A stretch of DNA of 50,000 bases from Mesostigma viride (GCA_009746045.1 RPFO01000246.1:1517795-1567794), one strand, 5' to 3'; positions 32,101 to 45,042 are shown, counted from the first letter of the stretch. The notes: generated by a model not told the origin, from the letters alone. A program made the numbers and translations.

Positions 32101-34146
32101 GAGTGGCGGGAAGCGGCGCCAGCAAAGGCAGCTAGGTGGGGCCTGCGGCGTCTCCCCCGCCGGGCCGGCAGGCGCGCGCACCACGACCCGACCAGCGCCC
32201 GGCATGCCCGCCGGGGCCACGGAGGAGGCAGTGCCTACCGGGGATCGATCGCACCCAGCGGAGGGGGGTCGAGAACGCCGGCGCCCCTCCCAGGGGGACT
32301 CGCCAGCGCGCCCGCGACCACCCCAGGCCCCGGCAACGAGGCCGGGGGCGGCGGCCGAGGGGCCGGGGAGGCAGCTGGCCCCGGGGCCCGGTGGGGACCC
32401 TGCGGGGGACCCAGCGAGACCGGGGGCGGGCCGAGAGGAAGCGCAGTCCCAGGGGGCGGCACAACAGCCCGGCACAATGGGCAGCGCGGCGCGGAGTGCA
32501 TGGAGCAAGCTGCGCGCGATGCACGATTGATGGAATGTGTGGCCGCACGCGGGCAGGCGACACAAGCCATTCCCCGGCCGGAAGGGCTCAAGGCAGATGG
32601 CACAGGAGCCCGACTCGGGGTCGTCCCCCTCCAGAAGGGACCGGACATGAGGGGGGGGCGGGTCCCAGCCGGCCTCCCAGCAACCCGGGAGAGCTGCAAT
32701 CTGGGCGCGCGAGAGGATGCCGACCGGTGGGTCAGCCGCGGGGTGCCATTCGTGCGGGATTCCTGCCAACTCCAGGATGTCGTGGAGGAAGGCAGAAACA
32801 GGCGTCCCCGCGGTTAGGGGCTGGGCGCGCCCGGCCGAGTCCACCAAGATGGCCTGGCCGCGCCCTGAACCGCGATGGGGGCCCCGAACTCCACACGCTG
32901 CCAGCATGGCGGCCTGCGCCAGGCTGAGGGAGGTGATGAGAAAGCCCCCACTGGCAACCGGGCCGGGAGGCGGGGCCTGGTCGTCCAAGAAGAGGCAAAG
33001 CTGCCGCGGGGACATGAGGCCCAGGTCGGCGCCGCCCGCGAGGTAGGCCGCCCGCACCGAGACCTGAGCGTCCCGAGCCACCGCCGTGACGAACTCGACC
33101 ACCTGAGTCCTGACCCACCCGCTCGTCCAGGGAAAGCAGCTCTTCCTGCCGGGCGGCCGGGAGATGCCACGGCAGCGCCGGCAGCCGGCGTGATATCCTT
33201 CCAAGACATACCCCCAAAGAGTCGAGGCCGTCACCGGGGGGGCGGCGGAAAGAAATGTCGCCCGCACGCGCTCCACTAGGGCCAGGAACGCCGCGGGGCC
33301 CGAGGGAGCGAGGGGAAGGCGGCCTGCAACCCGACCGCGTCCAGCAACAAAGGGCAGTACGCCCAAGAAAAGGTGGCTCGGCCCACCATGCCGACAATGT
33401 GCGAGGGCGGCCACGAGGTGAACGTGTGGGCCCGGGGGCCGCCGCGTCCCACGCGGCAAGGACGGGGGTGGCGGCTGGGTGGCCAACCGCGGCCGGGGGA
33501 TCGAAGGGAGGCCAGAGCGTCGGGGAGCGAGGGGCCAGGGGCGGGCGCCGGGGGCGCCAGGCCCGCCGGGGGGTCGGCCGGGCCCAGCCCAGGCGACAGC
33601 GCCGCGCCCCCGTCGGCGGGGCCAGGCGACGGGTGGGGCCCCGGGGCCGAGGGCGCCAGGGCCCGAGCAACGGCGGCCCCACCGGGCAGGCCACGGCCCG
33701 CCCCGAGGGCCCCGGCAGGGGGGCCCACGGGGCAGGGGGACGGAGCACCCGGCGGGGAGGGCAGCCCGGGGGCCCGCCGGGGGGGACAGCGCGGGCACGT
33801 CCAGGAGCCCGGCGGGACCCGGTAGAGCCGGGGAGTAAGACACTGCAATTGCACTTAAGTGCCACCCGGAATTGCAAGCATCACAAACTAACATGTGGTG
33901 CCCGCGCGGTGCCCGCTCCGGCAGACCTCGCAGACCAAGGAGGGGGAGACCGGGGCGCCCGAGCCCCCCGCAGCCGGGTCTCCCACATCCGCAAGAAGGG
34001 CCGCAAGCCGAGTGGACCGCCGAGGCGCCAACCGGGGGGCGGGGGAGCCGTTGGCCAAAGGGGGTCGTGGGTCGTCCATGAACAATCAGGGCGGGCGTGG
34101 AAGCCACCCAGGGGGGGGCGGGGGGGGGGGGGGCGGAGCCCCCCAC
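32020..34146 (-). pseudogene. retrotransposon N-terminal region with PHD and RING-H2 fingers
   Basis: A 708-codon frame is open here. The PHD finger is spread over three frames: VCEVC (near 33940), VCDACNSGWHL (near 33860-33890), then QCLTPRLYRVPPGSWTCPRC (33786-33848), together giving the C4-H-C3 order. After a GC-rich linker comes a conserved-looking region, FVTAVARDAQVSVRAAYLAG and FLITSLSLAQAAMLAACGV. The RING-H2 finger begins CAICLEPF at 32604 and continues LPACGHTFHQSC, with the last pair RCPLCR in a shifted frame at 32469-32486. PHD fingers read histone tails and RING-H2 domains are usually ubiquitin ligases; their use by this element is inference. Confidence 0.7.
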
Positions 34147-34336
34147 GCGGGGGGTTTGGGGGGCGGCAGCCCCCCAACGCGGGGCGGCCGCGGTGCGGCA
34201 CCTCGGCGCAGGTTTTTTCAGCTGTGCATGGAGAAAAAAACGTGTCTCAATCCAGGAACCCCCGTCGGTTCATGTCATGCAGCCTAGAAAACTGGAGCGA
34301 TGGATCACGAGTATATATAGACCTATAGTACGTGGT

Positions 34337-35255
<919 letters not shown>

Positions 35256-38200
35256 TCATCGCTTGCCAGGTCGATATGAAGGAATGTTGTCCCAGCTGGC
35301 GCCTTCCTTCAGGAGAGTAACATGTTCTCTAGCGAACTTCAGAGGGAAACGAAACTTTTCCTCGCACTCATTACTCCAACCGAGGTCGTGCCCTTCATCA
35401 AACCATCTGATCACCACCTTCTCCCTCTCTTTGCCCAGGAGGGTGCCAAAGAGCAGAAAATCTTCCTTCTTGGGGTACTTGTGCTGCCAGTTTATGCACA
35501 CCTCGTCTACCCATTTCGAACTCCAACCTCCGCGACTCAGTTTCGCGCCATCCATAAAGCGCATCCGGACGTCCGGCCGAACGTCCCTGATTCGGTTTTC
35601 GGCCGTCGCATCTCTGCCCTGACCACCACCCTTCTGCGGCTGTGCAGGTTCGTCGGCACCCTCCGTCTCCTGCCCCGCCCCTCGCCTGCCCCCTCCCCGA
35701 CGTTTTGCCTTCTGCCCCTGCGCAGCCGCCGCCTCTGCCATCAACTCTTCGTACGTTTTTTCTGGCTGACCGCACGGTAAGGGTGGTGCGTGGGTTGGTG
35801 CGTTGGGTGGGAGCTCGTCCCCTCCCGCCCCCGGTTGTGCAACTGGTTCGCCGACCGCGGCCTGGCCAACAACACGGCCGGCCTCTCCGGACACAGTCCC
35901 AGACGCGGATCCACGGGGAAACCGAACTGGAGTTTCTTCTTCGCCTTTCCCTGCACGTAAGCACATGCCAATTAACATGAATACGGAAGGGTCGTGTGAG
36001 AAATCAATGAAGCCATGGACTGATGCAAAAAAACTTATGTAGAAATATATTAAGGTACTTATTAAACTCGTTTATTGAAAATGAAATTTACCGGCCGAAT
36101 GTACCGTTGGAGCGTGGAAGGGCATCCTTGGTCGATCGAAGATCCATCAATGCGGTAAGTGTCGGCCGATGTCCCTGGCGGCGCCTCAACATCGACCACC
36201 TCAGTCGGGCGCATCAATCCGGCAAACGCCGGCCCTCCACCTGAGACTGTCGGCGGACCCTCCACGTTACGAGCCTCCAATACCCTCTTCTGCAGTGGGG
36301 TGCTCGCAACAAAATCCGTGTCAGCCGACGGGTCCGGATCGTCATCCTCATTCAGCAGTATCGTGTTCGGGCATTGCTCCATCCCCGTCGAGGGGGGGGG
36401 CAAAGTCATCACAACCGTCCTTCCTGACGACGGTACGGGATCGTCATCCAGAACCAAAGAAACCGAGGCGAGGGCGGGGGTCCCCTCAACCGGGGGTCCC
36501 CATGAATCCTGACGAGGCCTCATTCCCATCTGTCGGACACGACCGCCTCCCGTAAATCGGGAACGCCCGCCGGCGCTACCAGTAACAGGCCGCGAGCCTC
36601 CTTCCTGCTGGCGATCCCCCTCCTCATCACAGATACGCCCGCCGGCGTTTCCAGTAACAGGCCGCGAGCCTCCTTCCTGCTGGCGATCCCCCTCCTCATC
36701 ACAGATACGCCCGCCGGCGTTTCCAGTAACAGGCCGCGAGCCTCCCTCCCGCTGGCGATCCCCCTCCTCATCACAGATACGCCCGCCGGCGTTTCCAACG
36801 ACAGGCCTCGAGTCTCCTTCACCAGCACGCTGGCGCTTACCTCCCCCCCTTTTGTCTTCATCCCCCCCCATTGTCTCCTCACGCGAGCCTCCATCACCCC
36901 GACTGCGCTTTTTCCCTCCCCTTCCATCTCCTCCCCCGTCCCTCTCCCCCCTCCCCCCTCCTCCCTCTCCCCATCCCCATCCCCTTTCTCCCCCTCCGCC
37001 TGCCCCCCACCCACCCCGGGCGGGTGCCCCTCAGCATGATCCTCCTCCTCCTCCTCCTCCTCCTCCTCCTCCTCCTCCTCCTCCTCCTCCTCCTCGCTCC
37101 TCCTCCTCCTCCTCCTCCTCCTCCTCCTCCTCCTCCTCCTCCTCCTCCTCCTCCTCCCCCTCTTCCCCCTTCTCCGAATGGTCATCCTCATCAGACGAAA
37201 GATCTTCGTCGTCAAAGTAGTCGAGGTCTGTCCACCCAGTTTTACGAAGCCGATATTTGATAAGGCGGACCAGGCGCTTCCACCGGCGGATATGGGCGGG
37301 CTCCCCGAACACCAGCAGAACTCTGCAGGGTCCCCTAAAAAGGGCGTTGGTCATCTTGTCAACCACATCCCACACGACCGGGCTGAAATGCGAGGAGGGT
37401 TTGGGAATGTGGCTGTCCTCCGGAATGCAGTCTGGTTCCCACTCGCGCAGGTTCCTCCACTTCTCGTTGCTGTCAGCTGCCAGGTCCAGCACAGCAAACG
37501 CCTGGTCCTTCAGCGACCGAGGAATTTTGTCAGACCCCGTGCACAACTCGTCCACCACCTTCGTCACCACCAGATCCTTTCTTTTTTCGTCTTCCTTCCA
37601 TATCATTGTCCTGTATGCGATCCAGTCGGATCCCATCCTCACCCCCTTCCAATCGCTGTAGCCTTCCAACCTGTCCCGCCACCCCTTCTTGGCCTTGGCA
37701 GTCCCCTCCCTCCTCCTCCTCCTCCTCGACCTCCTCCTCCGCCGCCGCCGCCTCTGGCACACCCAGCAGATGTTTGGTCTTCACACCCAAATCGTCATAC
37801 AAATGACGGGGGTGGGAAGCGAGCAGCCCTCTCGGGAACTTCCAGTCCTTCTGGTCGACCACTTTCCTTTTAGCCGGCGGAAGGTCCCTCAGCGTGAGAA
37901 TGATCGCCCTCGTGGCCGTGACGACCACCCGCCAAAAGTCTCTGGTCAGGCGGCAGTCGGCGATGAACTTGTCGAGGTCCGTGGCGAAGGTGCCCTTCAG
38001 CTTCACGCCAAACACGTGCTCCCTCACCATACGGGGTCGAAAGTCCCGTTTAGTAGTCTGCAGGAGCCAATCAGCTCGGGCTTCTCCAGGAACTTGATGT
38101 GGGCGAATTGCTTTGCCGCCTCTATCAAATTCTTGGCGACTTCCATTATTTTTATCAGGTTGCTGGGAGGGGCCTCACCGGACATGATCGGCGCTTGGAT

Positions 38201-41200
38201 CAGGCTGTCGAAATACTGGAAACTCGCAAGTTCCCGATGCGCGGTGAAAATGGACAGTTCGTGCGCCTTGTCTTTAGGGCGCGCGTCAAGGAAGTCTTGC
38301 CGAGCCGCGATATCCTGTGCGATCGCCGGCTTGCCGTCGACAACGGGCTTCAAAGGGTCCTCACACCAGAACAGCCAGCGCTGCATGAAGTTCTTCTGGT
38401 CCGGCCCCCACTTGTCCGTCTCTTCAGCCCCCCTGCCTTGTCGCCGGCGCCGTCCCCTTCGGCCTTGGCTTGCTCTCCTTTCTGCCAAAAGGGCTTCACA
38501 ATCGCCCAGATCTTGCCGTACAGAGGAGTTGGGATAGACACGCCCTTCCCTCTCTTGACGGGTCCATATGCCTGGTAGGCCCGGTGCACATCCCCAGCGC
38601 TGAGCCCCACGTTGCCTTGGCTTGGGCTGTGTCCTCGCGTTCATGGCGTTCCCGAGCTGCCTGACAACTTCGATCATCTTGCCGACTGTTCGGAAACCTG
38701 CATCGCCGTAGGCAACAACGCGCAGAGACACATCGACAGTCCTCCCAAATAAGCACAACTCAACTGAGAACAAGAAACGACTGACAGAAACGCCGGCGGT
38801 CGCATCTTGACCAAAATATGGCATACTAAGGTGGAACATGAAAACCCCTTATAGAAACGCCGGCGGTCGCATCTTGACCGAACTAATGGCATACTGAAAT
38901 TAACACAAGAAAACCACTTATAGAAACGCCGGCGGTCGCAACCTGGCTTACCTTCTGTTCACGGATCTGCCACCAGGTCGGCAGGATGGTCTCACCCTTG
39001 AGCATCTGCACGTCCACCCCCCGAATTCGTCCAATCAGTTGCCCACTCCTCCAGCTTCTCCGCGGCCACGGTCTTCGTGACTTCCTGCTCCTTCCCTCCC
39101 CGCGCAACGACCCTGAGCTTTTCCGCCTTCATGAAACCATTCAGCATTGCCTTGTACCACACAGATCTTTGGTCCACCGTCATATTTGGGGCGACCAGTT
39201 CGAATTTCACCGATTTGATGAGTGTGGTAAAGTGGTTCCCGTCCAGCACGAGAAAGCCGCAAATGGCTGGCGGCGACTGTGGCTTCTTGTCGATTGGAAC
39301 CATCTCCCAGGCGGACTGGCACAAACTGTCCAAAAGCGCGGCCTTTCTCACGTCCACGGGCTTAAGATCGTCCAGCATATCGGCCCGTCCTGTCAGAACC
39401 TTGGTGGAAGCAGCTTCGGCCATCTCCTTGGCCGAGCTCGTTCGCAGGTAGATATCAATCTCTTTGTCAGTCATTGCGCGAGCGTAGCCAGCCTTCATTG
39501 TCCGTGACCCCGCTATGTCCCCGAAAAGTTGCGCGACCTGACGCTGGGTCTTCCTTTTTCATCCAGTCATGAAAAGTGTTGGGGCACCGGTCAGCCAAAA
39601 ACTGGAACGAGTACCGCCACACAGGAATCACCAGCTTGTCGTGGCCGTAGTCGGACTCCGAGTTTGCAAAAATGGTGGCGTTCTGCTCGCCTCTCGACAG
39701 ATGCAAGTCTCGTGCGAGGAGCTTCTGAGGCCCCACGAACAGGTTCCTTGTCCACACCCGATTTCGATGCACCAAGGCTTTGGACATCTCATCGAGGTCC
39801 CGAGGCTGAACGGCAAGCTGCTGCCGCAACCGTTTGCCCTTCGCGATCTCATCGTTCACATCCAGGATGTCATCATCATCCTGCGACACCGGGGACTTCT
39901 CCCATTTCTCAAGCAGAGACACGGGAGCATCCGCAACCTCCACCTCCTTTCCTTTCCCCTTTCCCTTCAGCGCCTTCCCCTTGTGGGTCGCAAGTGCTTC
40001 GGAGAGTCCCTTCTGGTATTCGTCGACGGCAGCAGTCCACGTACTCGCTATTTCCATCTTCTCGCGGCGCGGGTGCTGGTCGAGGCTGATTGAGTACATG
40101 ATGGCCGCGTGGGTCGCCCTCTCGGCCTGCACGTACTGCAGTGATGCGAAAAAATCAGGAAAGCATAACCAAAAGGAATAAAGTAAATGTCACACTTGAG
40201 AAACGCCGGCCGTCGCAACCTACATGAAACCTGAACCTCAAGATCAAAGCCCCCCAGGCTCACAACAGAGGTACACCTGGCTCATTTCCCTCAACCGTGA
40301 TGCGAAAAAATCAGGAAAACATAATCAAAAGGAAGTAAGTGTCACACTTAAGAAACGCCGGCCGTCGCAACCTACATGAAACGTGGACCTCAAGAACAAA
40401 GCCCCCCTCACAACAGAGGTAGACTTACCTCATTCCCCTCAACCGCTGCTGCTTCAGCCGCTTTCTTCGACCCCTTCGCGATCTTCGGAGACTTGTCCCG
40501 GCGGGCATCGTGATCCTTCAACATCTTGATCAGAGTCTTGGCGTCCGCCTGCGTCACCGTCTTCAGTTTACACTTCCTCTCCTTCCCTTTGCCCTCGAAC
40601 AGTGCCTCCTGCATCCACTTTATCAAGGCCTTGGCGCTCGGGATCTCCTCAGGCTGTGTGGCTCCATCGGGCGCGCACGCATTCTTCACGATCAACTCAG
40701 CGACTTGATGGAGAGTCATCAAGTGGTTCCGTACCTCAGGTGGGGCATGTTCCGTTCTCAGCTCGGCCACAACCCACTTTGCCAACTTCCTCAGGTTATA
40801 AGCATTCGCTTGCTGCTGCAGGCGTGCCCCGAGCGCAGTATCGCCCTCGCTTCCAACTACGCCCTCTGACACAGGCTCACCGACAGCGATAGCCCCCTCT
40901 CCCGCGAGATTTGCCCCACCCTGACGACCGGCTTCCTGCAAGAACATTATCAACGGAAGATTTTTAATGTAAGAAAAGTGTAGAGAAACGCCGGCCGTCG
41001 TAACTCTGTCAATTGAGGACGAACCTAAACTTTCGATTACTAAGTCAACGGTCACTTACCCTTCCCCCCTCAGCAGTAGAACCACCGTAAGATCCACTTC
41101 CCCTCCTCTCACCGCCCTCTTGCTGCTCTTCCGGACTTCCCTGCAAAAATAGCGAAAGCGATTGTCCATTCACAAGAAAAAAATTACTACAAACAGAAAC

Positions 41201-43805
41201 AAGGATATACGCACGCAAACCTTTTCAATACAAGTAAATCGGAGAGGATTCTGACGCACTCATGTACCTGGGTGCTTCCCGCCATTGAGCGGGCTTCTCT
41301 TGCACCCACATCCTCTTGCCGGCCCTGCGAACATTTCAACGGAAAGTAAAAATCCGCTTAGTTGTCGGAAATGACATTTCTGGCGAATATTGCAAAAAAA
41401 TGCTTATTGTATTTCACGACATCAATTAAATGGGCAGAGACTTACGAAGATCGGCCCGCCACCTTCCAAATTGCTCGGCGTCATTTCGAAAACATCGTCT
41501 TCCCCTGCATCGACCCCCTTCCCCCTTTCCCTTCGCCGCGGCGGGGGCATATCGCCCGTCGCGACCGGCTTGAAAGTCGCGGGGGGATCCCTTGCGGTTG
41601 AGGGCACTGCGGCCGACTCGTGCACACTCTCCCCCCTCTTTTGGGCTACTGCGGCAGGCGCGGCATGGGAGGGCGCGGCGGCTACTGTCTGTGGCGCATT
41701 CTTTGCGGACCGAGCCGCCCTTTGCTCCTGCAAGAGCATGTTTTCAATACGAGGCATGAATTGGCTTTTGGAGAGCCAAGGCACTCTGGCGTACTCAGGT
41801 TTGTCATTAAGGATGTCTCGGTACAGCGCGAGTTGCTCTTCACGAGTGCCATTCGCGAGTCGCTGAAACTGCGCAACCGGATCGTCAACCCTCTCACGAC
41901 CACCGTGGTACTCATCCTTCCCAGCGACCGCGGCAAAGCTGACATCAGGATCCACCCTCGGGGGCGGCGTCCCCGACCTCGCACGCTTGTGAGGAGGCTG
42001 TTGTGAGGAGGCGCCTTGGGCCTGAACTGGTTGCCCTTCAGACCCTTTCCCCCTAGCCCCTAAATGGTCTGGCTGCCGATTTTCCGCCTAAAACTGAGTT
42101 ACAGCCGACACGTCGGCCCCTTCTCGGGGGACCAAATGCCGCGAAAACTATTGAGAATTAGGAAAAGTTTAGCTGAGAAGATCGAAAGTTTATAATTTTC
42201 CTCACAGCATGGTACTAGGGTTTGCATACTTCTGACAAAGTTATAGAGGTGTTCTGGCCGGTCAAAGTACAAGGGGTCAGGGTACTTTTTCACGTACAAC
42301 GTGCATTCCGGAAAACGACGACCTGGCCATGGCGGCTTGCGCCCACGCATGGCATTTACGTTTTCGTTCGAATTTTCTGACCAAACTCAGGAAATTGATT
42401 TTATACGTCCTAAAGATGATACAGGCCAATTTTTGGTTCGCGAGAATGCCATTTTATAGGTGTCGGCAGCGTTCTTGCTGGAAAAAACTGCGATCAGGCC
42501 GGACGATAGAAACGTTGACAGCAATACCTTTCCGGCGTATTTTAAAGGATATATTGGTTTCTTTGTACTTTTTATGATACGTGGTAGTCGTAAACGTGCA
42601 AGGGTGGCCAGAAATCGCCGAATCCAGCGACCATGCTGCACAACTTTGGTGTTCCGAAATGCGCCATTTTGCGGCCACCGCCTGGGCCAAGGTAACGCCA
42701 TCCATGCCTGGTAAAGCTTAATCATCGTTTTCCTATCGATGTTTGACGTTTATATATACGTTCTAGCTTGTGTAGCACATTCTTTTTGCATTATTCATGC
42801 TCTTTCTTGACCCTGGCCTGGCCCCTTTCTAAAACACCCTTCTTAGATGCTTCCCTCAGTCAGTTGACCTGCCACAGGGTGATGGTGATAAGTTTTAGAG
42901 GCTGTATGGGTTTGAATACCTCCATATATGTTTGTTATACATTTCCCACACACATATTGCATGAGTGTGAGGCAGTTGGCTGGTCTCTGTGGCATCATCA
43001 AGCATGTAACCGGTGAGTAGAAGCTTCCCATTGTCAGCATGTGCCACCAGGTGTGCTGGCCATCACCTGGCAAGCTATAGCAGCTTAGGCCTAGTTTATC
43101 CTTGCTAGGGCAGGCTGAAATAGGCTTAAAATCACTAGTTTGTTGGTGGCTGCCTCCTAGAATGCATGCCTTGCGTAGGGTATCCGTACCACGTTACCTA
43201 CGTGCATGGACAAGGTGGCACCTGCACATAGGTGCCATGTAAGGGCAGTGTGATGATGCAGTTATGTTTCCCCATCATTGTGGAAGGGAAATGTATTGTG
43301 TGGCATGGTTGGGGGCCATATTAGTAGGTATTAGTAGGTAGTATGCCCACTCCTACCCCCTTGGTTGCTTTTTACCAACGGTACCCCTATGGGCTGTACT
43401 GGGTGTAACTGCTGGTATACCCACCCAAATGATGACCCCAATGGCTCAAACTGTTCAGCAACTAATTGTTTATCATCCCTGAAGTGGTAGGTGCCTAGCT
43501 CTTACAACATAATTCAAAATGCACATTCTACCAAAAATGAAAACGCTCGTCTTGACCCCCCTGACTTTGACGGCAGTTATACATGGCCTACCCTGCATAT
43601 ATGTAAGGTTGTGATATACCAACCCGAAGGGCAACTCATGGACATGCTTGGCCCCCAAGGACAGCCATTGGATATGGGTGGGTTGGATGGCATCTGGTTT
43701 GCAAAATTGTGAAGTTACAGCCGATGCATCGGCAGTATTTCTGCCCATTTAGGGGCTAGGGGGAGAGTCGCCGACCACCTGCGATGTAGGGCCGCCCTTT
43801 TCCAT
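35256..43805 (-). CDS. very large acidic low-complexity protein, multi-exon, interrupted by a transposon and frameshifts
   Basis: Not a recognised family. The start codon at 43805 follows TTTGTTGTCGCAG directly and the protein begins MEKGGPTSQVVGDSPP; exon 1 is then interrupted by the 42057-43755 insertion and resumes at 42052. Likely exons (minus) are 43805-41446, 41324-41268, 41140-41060, 40935-40439, 40135-38952, 38763-36092 and 35950-35256, each with GT-AG borders. Visible segments include QPPHKRARSGTPPPRV, RNHLMTLHQVAELIVKNACA, VQPRDLDEMSKALVHRNRVW, TMKAGYARAMTDKEIDIYLR, YQAYGPVKRGKGVSIPTPLY, DFRPRMVREHVFGVKLKG, WKRLVRLIKYRLRKTGWTDL, a long poly-Glu run encoded by (CTC)n at 37037-37158, four 24-residue repeats (GGSRPVTGNAGGRICDEEGD) at 36570-36830, and GGWSSKWVDEVCINWQHKYP near the end. 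Single-base shifts occur near 39557, 39017, 38600, 38420 and 38060. The gene may end at 36062 instead of continuing to 35256. Basic patches suggest a nuclear or nucleic-acid role (inference). Confidence 0.5.
36570..36830. repeat. 72-bp in-frame tandem repeat
   Basis: Four units with 72-bp period, nearly identical in the middle two, encode the 24-residue repeat of the large acidic protein. Confidence 0.9.
37037..37158. repeat. (CTC)n trinucleotide tract, poly-Glu coding
   Basis: About 120 bp of CTC/TCC units with one CGC interruption near 37096. On the minus strand it encodes poly-Glu in the gene frame. Confidence 0.9.
38764..38951 (-). other. intron with three tandem dyad-motif units
   Basis: The donor GTAAGC at 38951-38946 is followed by three units of about 67 bp, each with GCGACCGCCGGCGTTTCT on the sense strand (plus-strand motif positions 38787, 38854, 38923) and each ending in an AG that could act as acceptor (TTTCAG, CCTTAG, TCTCAG). 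Confidence 0.7.
40136..40438 (-). other. intron built from a tandem duplication, one dyad motif per unit
   Basis: Two collinear units of about 150 bp share CACAACAGAGGTA, TCAAG..CAAAGCCCCCC, CTACATGAAAC and GATGCGAAAAAATCAGGAAA. Each has one dyad motif (40200 and 40352). The duplicated piece includes the last bases of the upstream exon (GTTGAGGG.AATGAG), so a remnant exon end lies between the two units. Confidence 0.75.
42053..43759. mobile_element. inverted-repeat element, 1.7 kb, CTAG-flanked, inserted in a coding exon
   Basis: The element is 42057-43755. The ends are inverted repeats starting CCCCTAAATGG and sharing a GCCGAT word further in. CTAG lies at both borders (42053-42056 and 43756-43759). 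Removing the element and one CTAG joins SQVVGDSPP to RGKGSEGQPVQAQG in frame, which supports a real insertion with 4-bp (or TA) target duplication. The interior contains the dispersed repeat shared with 1030-1640. No transposase is visible, so it is nonautonomous. Confidence 0.8.
42225..42815. repeat. dispersed repeat, copy 2 (partner 1030-1640)
   Basis: Collinear with the repeat near the left edge of the window; it lies inside the CTAG-flanked element. The rest of that element (42816-43700) holds no supported gene. Confidence 0.6.
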
Positions 43806-43892
43806 CTGCGACAACAAAACAAAAAAATTGGAAAAATCATATGAGTCAGCAGGAAGATGCGCCCCACGTCGCAACTCAATACAAAAAATGCA

Positions 43893-44762
43893 TCAGTATG
43901 TCAAGGTACAAAGAACGTTATTATTCACAATGAACAGATAGTCATAACAAGAGAACGACGCACTGAAAGATGCGACCGCCGTCGCAACTTTCGTCAATTC
44001 ACTCTCTATAAAAACAACTCTATGTCCCTCATAAAGAATCATTTGGCAAGGAACTGGAAAAAAATCCGTTACCACCTCCGTCGACCCATAAGTGGTTCGC
44101 GAATGGGAAATCGCTGCTGATTCCCGGTCGAGCCCTTCACGGTATTTTCGAAATCTTGCGGCAAGGTTGCGCGGAAGAGGGCCCTCCTCAATCATGCGTG
44201 CGATCGGACTGGCCATGGAAAGGGATAGCTGGTTCCTGGACTGCCTTGCACGGTCAACCATCTTGAAACTTCCCCTAAGAAGGAAATCAGACGTCAGACG
44301 GTTGAATATGCGAACGTCAAGATTTGACCAACCCATCATCCATTCAACCACCTTCTCCGCGGCATCATGGAAGACCTGGCTCTCATCCGCCATTCCTCGA
44401 GACCCAAACACACAATCGGCCGTGTTATCGTCGTGCCTCCTAAGGCAAATGTTCACGTCCTCTTTGTCATCATCCATTTCCGACAGCCGAATTACAGCCC
44501 TTTTGGCTCCGTCCACTCCATCCTCAAGAAGGACGTCCATCTGCGCCCCTCCCACACAATTGTTGTCAACGTATTGTCGCAGATGACGGGAAATCATGTC
44601 CTTTCCGAAAGCTACGATGTGTTCCCCACACAGACCGAGGTTGGTAATTGACAACTTTTTACATTTCTTATCCCGGCACTTCTTATCGGGATCCTTCTCA
44701 AAAATCCGGAAAACAGCGTCCTGATATGGACGTCCCCTTATGTCGACCGTCAGACTGGACAT
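43893..44762 (-). CDS. hypothetical protein with C-x4-C-x10-C-x2-H zinc motif, paralog 1
   Basis: The ATG at 44762 is preceded directly by GGTTTCGCAG. The protein starts MSSLTVDIRGRPYQDAVFRI. Residues 33-52 hold C-RDKK-C-KKLSITNLGL-C-GE-H, spaced exactly like the zinc motif of the neighbour at 45043-45909 and like the small WRKY19-type zinc finger. Later segments include GVDGAKRAVIRLSEMDDDKE and VVEWMMGWSNLDVRIFNRLT. The last about 55 codons contain the dyad motif (43965) and are less protein-like; a donor near 44067 (GAG|GTGGTAACG) would let the exon end after TTYGSTE, with a splice to the next gene's acceptor at 43806 also conceivable. Function unknown; nucleic-acid or protein binding through zinc is inference. 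Confidence 0.6.
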   Translation of the reverse strand: MSSLTVDIRGRPYQDAVFRIFEKDPDKKCRDKKCKKLSITNLGLCGEHIVAFGKDMISRHLRQYVDNNCVGGAQMDVLLEDGVDGAKRAVIRLSEMDDDKEDVNICLRRHDDNTADCVFGSRGMADESQVFHDAAEKVVEWMMGWSNLDVRIFNRLTSDFLLRGSFKMVDRARQSRNQLSLSMASPIARMIEEGPLPRNLAARFRKYREGLDRESAAISHSRTTYGSTEVVTDFFPVPCQMILYEGHRVVFIESELTKVATAVASFSASFSCYDYLFIVNNNVLCTLTY

Positions 44763-45042
44763 CTGCGAAACCAGAACATACCGGCCGCGAGTAGTTTATA
44801 TTATTTAAAAAAACTGGCATTTATTAAGTCATCTTCATCTATTTACGGGAGCTAAAATTTGAAGAAAATGCAACAAAGAAACGCCCTGGGGCGCAACTTC
44901 CTCAATAACCACTTTCTACGTACAAACGAATGGCAATCACATTGACTACGATTGTCACTACATACGAATGTCCAGACAATATAATGTGTATGTAGAGGGG
45001 GGGCATTCAACACCAGAGAAACGCCGGCGGGCGCAACTCATA
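44763..45042. promoter_or_regulatory. gene gap with two dyad motifs, AATAAA and acceptor
   Basis: On the sense (minus) strand the order is: stop codon, dyad motif (45018-45037, six bases after the stop), second dyad motif (44878-44897), TTAATAAATGCC, an AT-rich stretch with AATATAAAC, then GCCGGTATGTT and TTTCGCAG directly at the ATG. The same order, with one motif, occurs in the gap 45910-46073. Confidence 0.6.

Noticed and set aside
33255-34328. Plus-strand frames of 100-357 residues opposite the PHD/RING region
   Set aside because: Same reason: very high GC keeps antisense frames open, and they are Gly/Arg/Pro-rich with no motif.
36852-37260. Poly-Pro or poly-Ser protein on the plus strand
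   Set aside because: Opposite strand of the poly-Glu coding (CTC)n tract.
40408-41055. Extending exons upstream through the dyad motif (reading TTAGVS)
   Set aside because: Good acceptors lie between the motif and the exon, and the motif recurs in gaps where no frame is open, so translated versions are accidental.
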